Assembly: GCF_023016265.1 (NCBI RefSeq)
Contig: NZ_CP095412.1
Location: forward strand, 3,596,001-3,660,000
Direction of reading: 5' to 3'
Length of the DNA: 64,000 nt
Source: Blastococcus sp. PRF04-17
Lineage (GTDB): Bacteria > Actinomycetota > Actinomycetes > Mycobacteriales > Geodermatophilaceae
Shown in pieces: positions 46,122 to 52,683 of this stretch; position 1 is the stretch's first letter, and each line of letters opens with the position of its first letter. Made by a program: the position numbers and the translations under genes. Below the pieces are notes generated by a model. The model was given only the letters and a program-made list of their open reading frames with translations. It ran no database searches and was not told where the DNA came from.

Positions 46122-46948
46122 TCCCGCACACCCTGCTCACGGTCGCGCCGACCGGGGCCGAATCGGCGAAGGCGGACGTGCCCGCGCTGCCGGTGACCGT
46201 CGACGAGGTGGCGGCGACCGCGCGGGACTGCCAGGCCGTCGGCGCCGCGGTGATCCACCTGCACGTCCGCGACGAGGACACGCGGCCGACGCTGGACCTC
46301 GGGCGGGTGCGCGAGGTCGTCGCGGCGGTGCGCGACTCCAGCGACCTCGTCGTCCAGCTCTCCAGCGGCGGCGCGGTCACCGATCCGTTCGACGCGCGGC
46401 TCGCGGTCCTCGACGCCGCCCCCGATGCGGCGTCGCTGACGCTCGGCACGGTCAACTTCGGCCGCGACGTCTTCAGCAACCCGTGGGACCTGATCGTCGA
46501 GCTGCACACCCAGATGCAGCAGCGCGCGATCGTGCCCGAGTACGAGGTCTTCGACCTCGGCCACCTGGCCACCCTGCAGCGGCTGCTGGACAAGCACGGC
46601 CCACCGCACGGCGGGCACGTGCACGTCGACTTCGTGATGGGCGTGCCCGGCGGCATGCCCGGGACGACGCAGGCGCTCGCGGCCTGCCTGCCGCACCTCC
46701 CGTCCGGTGCGACCTTCGCCGCGACGGGGGTGGGCCGGACGTCGCTGCCGGTGATGCTGGCGGCACTGTCCGCCGGCGGTCACCTGCGGGTGGGCATGGA
46801 GGACACGCTCACCTACGCTCCGGGCGAGCCGGTGCGCGACAACACCCAGCTCGTCGCCCGGGCCGCCGGCCTGGCCCGCATCGCGCAGCGCCCGCCGATG
46901 ACCGCCGACGACGCCCGACGCTTCCTGGGGATCGAGGAGAAGCCATGA
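46118..46948 (+). CDS. BKACE-family (DUF849) beta-keto acid cleavage enzyme
   Basis: 276 residues from GTG. Metal-binding His pairs are in AVIHLHVRDEDTRP and GGHVHVDFVMGVPGGMPGT, both hallmarks of the BKACE family (zinc TIM barrels that cleave beta-keto acids with acetyl-CoA). LSSGGAVTD and GVGRTSLPVMLAALSAGGHLRVGMEDTL complete the pattern. The founding activity is 3-keto-5-aminohexanoate cleavage in lysine fermentation, but the family is broad and the substrate here is unknown. It overlaps ygfZ and rsiG by 4 bases each. Confidence 0.9.
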   Translation: MIPHTLLTVAPTGAESAKADVPALPVTVDEVAATARDCQAVGAAVIHLHVRDEDTRPTLDLGRVREVVAAVRDSSDLVVQLSSGGAVTDPFDARLAVLDAAPDAASLTLGTVNFGRDVFSNPWDLIVELHTQMQQRAIVPEYEVFDLGHLATLQRLLDKHGPPHGGHVHVDFVMGVPGGMPGTTQALAACLPHLPSGATFAATGVGRTSLPVMLAALSAGGHLRVGMEDTLTYAPGEPVRDNTQLVARAAGLARIAQRPPMTADDARRFLGIEEKP

Positions 46949-47502
46949 GCCCGAAGCCCGCTCCTGCCGGGGGTGCCGCCGTCGACGCGCTCCTCGAGCC
47001 CGCGTTCCTGGAGAACGCGACGCGGCAGCCCATGGGGGAGGTGCGCCGGCTGCGCCGCGAGGCAGAGCAGCAGGAGGTCAACCTCTCCTACACCCGGCGG
47101 CTGCTGCAGGGGCGGCTGGACATCGTGCGGCGGGAGCTGCAGCGCCGCGCCGAGGACGACGGCCGCTCGCTGGTCGACCTGCTGCCCGAGATCCTCTCGG
47201 AGAAGGGTCGCGGCCCGGCGCACGGCCTGGGCCGGCACCAGACCGTGCAGCCGCACGCCCCCGAGGAGTACGAGTCCTGGGTCAACTCGCTGACCGGGGG
47301 CGTCGACCTGTCGGCCATCACCGAGCTCAGCGACGCGAAGCTGCAGAAGGCGGCCAAGGCGCTCGCGGACGCGGAGCTGGGGCTGTCCGAGCGGCGGCGC
47401 GGCGTGCAGCAGGTGATGGACGGCCTGGCGGCGGAGCTGGGCCGCCGCTACCGCGACGGCGAGGCCGACGTGGCCGCGCTGCTGGCCGACGAGGGCAGAT
47501 GA
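46945..47502 (+). CDS. rsiG: RsiG-like c-di-GMP-dependent anti-sigma factor
   Basis: 185 residues, helical. The c-di-GMP-binding motif E(X)3S(X)2R(X)3Q(X)3D occurs twice without a mismatch: EVNLSYTRRLLQGRLD and ELGLSERRRGVQQVMD, one on each helix of the expected antiparallel pair. In Streptomyces, RsiG holds sigma WhiG only when loaded with c-di-GMP. The N-terminal 30 residues are likely disordered. The ATG overlaps the BKACE stop (ATGA). No WhiG/FliA-type sigma gene lies nearby, so the partner is elsewhere. Confidence 0.88.
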   Translation: MSPKPAPAGGAAVDALLEPAFLENATRQPMGEVRRLRREAEQQEVNLSYTRRLLQGRLDIVRRELQRRAEDDGRSLVDLLPEILSEKGRGPAHGLGRHQTVQPHAPEEYESWVNSLTGGVDLSAITELSDAKLQKAAKALADAELGLSERRRGVQQVMDGLAAELGRRYRDGEADVAALLADEGR

Positions 47503-48521
47503 AGGACCCTCTTGCCCCCCATCGCTCGCAGGCTCGCGGTGGGACCCTGCACGGGGGCCGCTGGCCCGACAACCCGATCCTCGTGGAGGTCTGGCGGTCG
47601 GGATTCCTGGAGTCGGTGCACCGCGGGTCTTTGGTGGTGCTCGACGCGGACGGCGAGGTGCTGCTGGCGGCCGGTGCCGTCGACCGGCCCACGCTGCCCC
47701 GGTCGTCGAACAAGCCGGTGCAGGCGACCGCGTTGCTCGCGGCGGGCTGGACGCCGCGATCGGGGGAGGAACTGGCCATCGGCGCCGGCTCGCACAGCGG
47801 CGAGGACGGTCACCGCGAGCTGGCAGCCTCGATGCTCGCGGCCGTCGGGCTGGGGGCGGACGACCTGGGCTGCCCGCCCGCCCTGCCCCAGCACGTCGGC
47901 ACGGAGTCGGCGTGGATCGTCGCCGGCCGGAGCCCGGAGCGGCTGGCCATGAACTGCTCGGGCAAGCACGCCGCGATGCTGGCGGCCTGCGTGGCTGCCG
48001 GGTGGTCGGTGGAGGGGTACCTGGACCCGGCGCACCCGTTGCAGCAGGCGGTCGAGGCACGGCTGGCCGAGGCCGCCGGGGAGCCGGTCACCGCGGTCGT
48101 CGTGGACGGCTGCGGCGCGCCCCAGCACGCGCTGTCGCCCCTCGGTCTGGCACGCAGCGTGCTGGGTCTCGTGCAGGCGCCGGAGGGCAGCCGCGAGCGG
48201 GCGGTCGCCGACGCGATGCGCGCCCACCCGTGGTTCGTCGCCGGCACCGGACGGGAGGACACCGACCTCATGACGGCGGTGCCGGACCTGCTGGTGAAGG
48301 GTGGTGCCGACGGCGTCCACGTCGCCGCCCTGCCGGGCCGGGGTGCGGTCGCGCTGAAACTCGACGACGGCGGCGACCGGGGCCGGACGCCTTCCCTCTG
48401 CGCCGGCCTGCGGCTGCTCGGCGTGCCCGAGGACGTGCTCGCACCCTGGTTGCAGATCCCTCTCTCCGGAGGCGACGGAGTGGTGGGCGAGGTCCGCGCT
48501 TCCGACGTCATGCGGCGCTGA
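47499..48521 (+). CDS. L-asparaginase II family protein
   Basis: 340 residues of the AnsA/asparaginase_II family (actinobacterial and rhizobial type). SVHRGSLVVLDADGEVLLAAG, SSNKPVQATALLAAG, GSHSGEDGHRE and MNCSGKHAAMLAACV are family marks. It converts asparagine to aspartate and ammonia in the cytoplasm. The ATG at 47499 overlaps the rsiG stop, but the first 20 or so codons are read from a dispersed hairpin repeat; a GTG at 47583, right at the family's usual N-terminus, may be the true start. Confidence 0.88.
   Translation: MKDPLAPHRSQARGGTLHGGRWPDNPILVEVWRSGFLESVHRGSLVVLDADGEVLLAAGAVDRPTLPRSSNKPVQATALLAAGWTPRSGEELAIGAGSHSGEDGHRELAASMLAAVGLGADDLGCPPALPQHVGTESAWIVAGRSPERLAMNCSGKHAAMLAACVAAGWSVEGYLDPAHPLQQAVEARLAEAAGEPVTAVVVDGCGAPQHALSPLGLARSVLGLVQAPEGSRERAVADAMRAHPWFVAGTGREDTDLMTAVPDLLVKGGADGVHVAALPGRGAVALKLDDGGDRGRTPSLCAGLRLLGVPEDVLAPWLQIPLSGGDGVVGEVRASDVMRR
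47503..47562. repeat. Dispersed intergenic repeat (type B), first copy
   Basis: AAGGACCCTCTTGCCCC near the start, CGCTCGCAGGCT in the centre and GGGACCCTGC near the end are shared, with changes, with 63316-63371. Both lie directly after a stop codon. This copy is read through as the N-terminus of the asparaginase if the upstream ATG is used. Confidence 0.55.
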
Positions 48522-48556
48522 ACTGCACCTTCCCGTGTGACGGGCCTCACGGCGGT

Positions 48557-48588
48557 GTGCTAGCTACTGCGCTTGCAACTGCTAGCAC
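48557..48588. promoter_or_regulatory. GTGCTAGC inverted repeat upstream of the XRE regulator
   Basis: GTGCTAGC (48557-48564) and GCTAGCAC (48581-48588) form a perfect 8-bp-arm inverted repeat with a 16-base spacer that contains TTGCAA. It ends 20 bases before the regulator's GTG. Probably an autoregulatory operator. Confidence 0.55.
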
Positions 48589-48608
48589 CGCCGACTACCG
48601 TCGTATCC

Positions 48609-49085
48609 GTGCAGACGCCCGGAGAGTTCGTCCGTGAGCAGGTGACGACGGTCCGCGAGAAGGTGGACCGGGTCGCCGGCAGCGTGGCGGAGTCGGTCGC
48701 CCCCTCGCAGGTGGGCGACTTCATCCGTGAGCAGCGCAACGCCGCTCGGGTGTCGTTGCGCGAGCTGGCCCGCACCGCCGGTGTCAGCAACCCGTACCTG
48801 TCCCAGGTGGAGCGGGGGCTTCGCAAGCCGTCAGCGGAGATCCTCGCGTCGATCGCCCGGGGCCTGAAGATCTCCGCCGAATCGCTCTACGAGCAGGCGG
48901 GCATCCTCGACCGGCGCTCCGGGAACCCGGACACCGTGGCGGCGATCCGGTCGGACGACGCCCTGTCCGAGCGCCACAAGGCGGTCCTGCTCGAGCTCTA
49001 CGAGACCTACGTCCGCGAGCACCGGGCCGCCGCAGCCCAGACCTCTTCCCAGCCACAGACCCCCACCTCCAAGGAGTCGGCATGA
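48609..49085 (+). CDS. XRE-family HTH regulator upstream of hbhA (Rv0474-like)
   Basis: 158 residues, GTG start. A coiled N-terminal part (REQVTTVREKVDRVAGSVAES) is followed by the Cro/CI HTH: DFIREQRNAARVSLRELARTAGVSNPYLSQVERGLRKPSAEIL. The tail is Ser/Gln/Thr-rich. The stop overlaps the HbhA-like gene (ATGA). The same pair, Rv0474-Rv0475, occurs in M. tuberculosis, where the HTH gene likewise precedes hbhA. Confidence 0.9.
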   Translation: MQTPGEFVREQVTTVREKVDRVAGSVAESVAPSQVGDFIREQRNAARVSLRELARTAGVSNPYLSQVERGLRKPSAEILASIARGLKISAESLYEQAGILDRRSGNPDTVAAIRSDDALSERHKAVLLELYETYVREHRAAAAQTSSQPQTPTSKESA

Positions 49086-49861
49086 CCCCCACCCAGACCG
49101 TGAAGCAGTACGGCGAGTTCGCCGTCACCCACGCCAAGCCTGCCGTCCTCGCCGTCATCGGCGCCGGCGACCTGGCCGTCGAGCGCGCCAAGACCGTGTT
49201 CGGCTCGTTCGTCTCCAAGGCCGGCGCCCAGGTCGTGGCCCTGCCGGGCGAGGCCCAGGTCCAGGCCGACCTGGCCGTCAAGGAGGCCCGCACCCGGGCC
49301 ACCGAGGCCGCCGGCAACGCCCGCACCACGGCCCAGCAGCTCGCAACCGCCGTTCGGCCCGAGACGCTGAAGACCACCGTCGCGGGCCTGGTCGAGACCG
49401 CCCGCACCCAGGCGGCCGCCACCGTCGAGACCCTCGCCGAGCGCGGCGCCGAGGTCGTCGAGGACCTGCGCCGTCAGCCGGCCTTCCGCCGAGTCGTCCG
49501 TCGCGCCGAGCGCGCCGTGGACACGGTCGAGGACACCCTCGAGGACGTGCTCGAGGAGACGGCCGAGGCCGTCGTCGAGGCGTCCAACGAGGTCACCTCG
49601 GTGGCGCAGAAGACCGCTGCCAAGGCCACCAAGGTCGCCACCAAGGCCGAGGACAAGGTCGAGGCCGCCGCCGAGAAGACCAAGGGAGCCGCCGAGGAGG
49701 CCGTCGAGGCCCCGAAGGCCGCCAAGAAGGCTGCACCGGCCGCACGCAAGAGCACCACGGCTGCCCGCAAGGCGCCGGCCAAGGCGACCTCCGCCCGGGT
49801 GACCCGCGCCCGTGCCGCCAAGCCGGCGAACCCGACCGCGGTGCCCGCCAAGAAGAGCTGA
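49082..49861 (+). CDS. hbhA: Heparin-binding hemagglutinin (HbhA)-like protein
   Basis: 259 residues. The long alanine-rich coiled coil begins after VERAKTVFGSFVSKAGAQV, and the Lys/Ala/Pro-rich tail (about residues 175-259, with KKAAPAARKSTTAARKAPAK) mimics the heparin-binding end of mycobacterial HbhA. There is no signal peptide, as in mycobacterial HbhA. In a soil organism a role in adhesion, lipid bodies or envelope organisation is more likely than host binding. The gene ends at a strong terminator. Confidence 0.8.
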   Translation: MTPTQTVKQYGEFAVTHAKPAVLAVIGAGDLAVERAKTVFGSFVSKAGAQVVALPGEAQVQADLAVKEARTRATEAAGNARTTAQQLATAVRPETLKTTVAGLVETARTQAAATVETLAERGAEVVEDLRRQPAFRRVVRRAERAVDTVEDTLEDVLEETAEAVVEASNEVTSVAQKTAAKATKVATKAEDKVEAAAEKTKGAAEEAVEAPKAAKKAAPAARKSTTAARKAPAKATSARVTRARAAKPANPTAVPAKKS

Positions 49862-49890
49862 CGTCGCGAGCCGACGTCGGACCACCGACC

Positions 49891-49927
49891 AGGGCCCCGG
49901 AGCTGCGATCCCGCGCTCCGGGGCCCT
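49891..49927. terminator. Strong terminator hairpin after hbhA
   Basis: Perfect 13-bp arms AGGGCCCCGGAGC and GCTCCGGGGCCCT enclose an 11-base loop, 30 bases past the stop. Confidence 0.75.
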
Positions 49928-50013
49928 GTCGCGTCCACCGGCACGTTCTTCCGGGGGACGTCGATCGGTCGATGGGCGGAGTTCCGCGGGGCGTGCCGGG
50001 TACGCTCCCGGTC

Positions 50014-50298
50014 ATGCGCTGGTTCGACTTGTGGGTCTACACCGCCCTCTACTGGGGTGCGCTGGCGCTGACTCTGTGGGCCTTCGTCGACTCGCTGGTG
50101 CGCCCGGCCCCCGCCTTCGTGGCCACCGGGAAGCTGACCAAGCCCGGGTGGGCGGCGATCACCGGCGTCTCGGCCGCCGTCATCTTCTACTTCACGCCGA
50201 TGAGCATCCTCGGCCTGCCCGCCGTGATCGCCGCGATCGTCTACCTGGTCGACGTCCGGCCGGCGGTGCGCGGACTGCCCCGCGGCAACAGCTGGTGA
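50014..50298 (+). CDS. DUF2516 membrane protein (Rv0476-like)
   Basis: 94 residues with three hydrophobic helices. WGALALTLWAFVDSLVRPAPAF, KLTKPGWAAITGVSAAV and IYLVDVRPAVRG are typical of DUF2516. It follows hbhA, as Rv0476 follows Rv0475. The function is unknown. It is convergent with the PspC gene (3-base gap). Confidence 0.85.
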   Translation: MRWFDLWVYTALYWGALALTLWAFVDSLVRPAPAFVATGKLTKPGWAAITGVSAAVIFYFTPMSILGLPAVIAAIVYLVDVRPAVRGLPRGNSW

Positions 50299-50301
50299 CC
50301 G

Positions 50302-50496
50302 TCAGTCCGACGGGATGAGCACCCACAGCAGCAGGTAGGCGATGAACTGCGGGCCGGGGAGCACGCAGGAGACCACGAACGCAAGGCGCAGGCCGTTCGG
50401 CGACAGGCCGTAGCGGCGAGCGATGCCGGCGCAGACGCCGGCGATCACGCGGTTCCGCGAGTCGCGGCGGAGGGCGTACGGAGTAGGCGAGCTCAT
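50302..50496 (-). CDS. PspC-domain small membrane protein
   Basis: 64 residues: RDSRNRVIAGVCAGIARRYGLSPNGLRLAFVV followed by one membrane helix and WVLIPSD, the full PspC domain. PspC proteins take part in the envelope stress (phage shock) response. The ATG shares the CATG at 50494-50497 with a possible start of the divergent macro-domain gene. Confidence 0.88.
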   Translation of the reverse strand: MSSPTPYALRRDSRNRVIAGVCAGIARRYGLSPNGLRLAFVVSCVLPGPQFIAYLLLWVLIPSD

Positions 50497-50521
50497 GCCT
50501 GCTGACCCTACGGTCGAACGC

Positions 50522-51040
50522 ATGGAGCTGCGGGCCGTGCGCGGGGACATCACGACCGTCGACGTCGACGTGATCGTGAACGCGGCCAACCCTGGTCTGC
50601 TCGGCGGGGGCGGTGTCGACGGGGCGATCCACCGCGCGGGCGGACCGGAGATCCTCGCCGAGTGCCGCTCGATCGCGGCCCGCCTGGCCGACCACCGGCT
50701 GCCGCGGGGCCAGGCGGTCGCGACGACGGCGGGCCGACTGCCCGCGCGCTGGGTGGTGCACACGGCCGGGCCCATCTGGTCGGCGTCGACGGACAGGTCG
50801 GCGGTGCTGCGGTCGTGCTACACGCAGTCGCTGCGGGTGGCCGATGAGCTGGGGGCGCGCACCGTGGCCTTCCCCGCGATCTCGACCGGCGTCTACGGCT
50901 GGCCCCTCGAGGACGGTGCGCGCCAGGCGGTGGCCGGCGTGCGGGCCGCTCGCGTCGAGCACGTGCGCGAAGTGCTGTTCGTGCTGTCCAGCGACCGGGC
51001 GCTCGCAGCCTTCACCGATGCGCTGCGGCTCAACGACTGA
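50522..51040 (+). CDS. Macro-domain protein (O-acetyl-ADP-ribose deacetylase type)
   Basis: 172 residues forming one macro domain. The ADP-ribose site shows VDVIVNAANPGLLGGGGVDGAIHRAGG and later AFPAISTGVYGWPLEDGARQAV. Members remove acetyl-ADP-ribose or ADP-ribose modifications. The ATG at 50522 starts right at the domain; an in-frame ATG at 50495 would add 9 residues. It overlaps the convergent SAM-dependent gene by a few bases. Confidence 0.9.
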   Translation: MELRAVRGDITTVDVDVIVNAANPGLLGGGGVDGAIHRAGGPEILAECRSIAARLADHRLPRGQAVATTAGRLPARWVVHTAGPIWSASTDRSAVLRSCYTQSLRVADELGARTVAFPAISTGVYGWPLEDGARQAVAGVRAARVEHVREVLFVLSSDRALAAFTDALRLND

Positions 51041-51872
51041 AGACGCCGGCGGGCGGCTCGGGGGACGGGACGGCGTCGGAGTCCCTGATCGGCTTCGCCC
51101 TGCCGACGAACCGGCGGAGGTCTGCCCCGTGGACGACGCGGGAAGACATCGGGTCGCGCGCGCAGGCACGGATCAGCCCGTCGATCGGCAGCTCGGCACC
51201 CGAGGCCACGGCGACCAGGTTGCCGAAGCGCCGTCCGCGGAACGTGCCCGGTTCGGCGATGAGGCAGACGTGCCCGAAGACCTGCTCGAGCGTCGCGACC
51301 TGTCCGCGCGCGAAGGCGAGAGGCGGGCCGTCGGCGACGTTCGCGATGTAGGTGCCGCCGGGACGCAGCACCCTGCGCACGTCCAGGGCGAACTCCTCGC
51401 TGGTGAGGTGGGCCGGCGTCCGGGCGCCGGCGAAGACGTCACAGATGACGACGTCGGCAGACCTGTCGCGGTGAGCGGCGAGTCCGGCGCGCGCGTCGGC
51501 GGCGCGGACGCGGATCTGCGCCCGGCGGGGGAGCGGCAGGTACTCGCGAACCAGGTCGGTGAGCGGCTGGTCGAACTCGACGACCCGCTGACGGGACCCA
51601 GGCCGGGTGGCCGCGACATAGCGGGGGAGCGTCAGCGCGCCACCGCCGAGATGGACGACGTCCAGCGGCGCAGCCGTGTCCGGCCCGATGAGGTCGAGCA
51701 CGTGGCCCATGCGGCGTACGTACTCGAACTCCAGGTGTGTCGGGTCGTCGAGGTCGACGTGGGACTGCGGAGTGCCGTCGACGAGCAGCATCCACGAGCC
51801 GTCACGATCGGCGTCGGCGAGGAGCTCGGCGGTGCCACCGTGGACCTCGACCGGCCCGGGGGGCGCCCTCAT
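51030..51872 (-). CDS. Spermidine synthase-like SAM-dependent protein
   Basis: 280 residues. The Rossmann core is VVHLGGGALTLPRYVAATRPGSRQRVVEFD, with an aspartate pattern ADVVICDVFAG in place of the polyamine synthase active loop, and LTSEEFALDVRRVLRPGGTYIANVADG. This matches the spermidine/spermine synthase-fold group common in actinobacteria; true polyamine synthesis is doubtful because no speD or speE partner is seen. The ATG overlaps the upstream gene's stop (ATGA). Confidence 0.8.
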   Translation of the reverse strand: MRAPPGPVEVHGGTAELLADADRDGSWMLLVDGTPQSHVDLDDPTHLEFEYVRRMGHVLDLIGPDTAAPLDVVHLGGGALTLPRYVAATRPGSRQRVVEFDQPLTDLVREYLPLPRRAQIRVRAADARAGLAAHRDRSADVVICDVFAGARTPAHLTSEEFALDVRRVLRPGGTYIANVADGPPLAFARGQVATLEQVFGHVCLIAEPGTFRGRRFGNLVAVASGAELPIDGLIRACARDPMSSRVVHGADLRRFVGRAKPIRDSDAVPSPEPPAGVFSR

Positions 51873-52642
51873 CGGCCGCGGAGGAGCGCTTCAGAGGCGG
51901 GGTCGCCCTCGACGGTGACCGCGGCCGGCCGACCCCAGAGGCGGAGCAGCAGCTGGGTCGTGTCGCCGGCGAGATGTGCGTCGGCTCCGCTCGGCGGGTG
52001 CGCCGTCACGGTGACGTGTCCGCGGTCCACGCGCACCGTCCACCGGCGACCGGTGTCCGTGGCGGTGACCGTCACCACGGCGTCGGCGGTGCTGAGGGGT
52101 GCCGTGTGCGCCCATCGTGGGACGACGACGGTGAGCAGTTCGTCGACGCCGTCCTCGGCGAGCGCCGGATCCAGGGGCGCATGGCCGGTGCCGGCGGCGG
52201 CTTCGAGGTCCATGCGGTGGACGGCGAGCTCGTGCGCCTGGCGCCGGGCCCATGACCGGGCGGTCTTCTCCGCTGTGGGGCTCATGTGCCAGGCGGGCGC
52301 GTCCGGGGGCGTGGTGCGCAGCGCCGTGACGAGCTCGGCCAGTCCGGTGCCGTACCAGTCGATCAGGTCGTTCGGGGGCGGGGTCTGCATCGCCTCTCGC
52401 AGTGGGGGATCGGTGCGTCCCGCGCGCAGGATCGCCGTGGCCCAGCGATGGACGGTGCCGAGGTGGCCGACCAGGTCGCGGGCGGTCCAACCGGGCACCC
52501 AGGGCACGGTCGTGTCGAGGCGATCGGTCGCGGCGGTGAGCCCTGCCTCCAGCTGCTGAGCCAGGATGCCGACTCGCTCACCCTCCTCGACCACGGCTTC
52601 GACGCAGCGCTGGCGCAGCGCTTCGTCGACGGGCGTGGTCAC
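51869..52642 (-). CDS. Maleylpyruvate isomerase-family (mycothiol-dependent, DinB-like) protein
   Basis: About 257 residues from the GTG at 52642. The DinB-like helical bundle opens with ALRQRCVEAVVEEGERVGILAQQLEAGL, then VPWVPGWTARDLVGHLGTVHRWA (the metal His), and later RRQAHELAVHRMDLEAA with the second His pair. The C-terminal part (HVTVTAHPPSGADAHLAGDTTQLLL) is the usual SCP-2-like domain. Such proteins use mycothiol as cofactor or thiol substrate; the window also has mshA and mshD. The exact reaction is unknown. Confidence 0.85.
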   Translation of the reverse strand: MTTPVDEALRQRCVEAVVEEGERVGILAQQLEAGLTAATDRLDTTVPWVPGWTARDLVGHLGTVHRWATAILRAGRTDPPLREAMQTPPPNDLIDWYGTGLAELVTALRTTPPDAPAWHMSPTAEKTARSWARRQAHELAVHRMDLEAAAGTGHAPLDPALAEDGVDELLTVVVPRWAHTAPLSTADAVVTVTATDTGRRWTVRVDRGHVTVTAHPPSGADAHLAGDTTQLLLRLWGRPAAVTVEGDPASEALLRGR

Positions 52643-52683
52643 GCCGTCATGGTGCACGACGAGCAGCCGGACCCGGACGGCGC

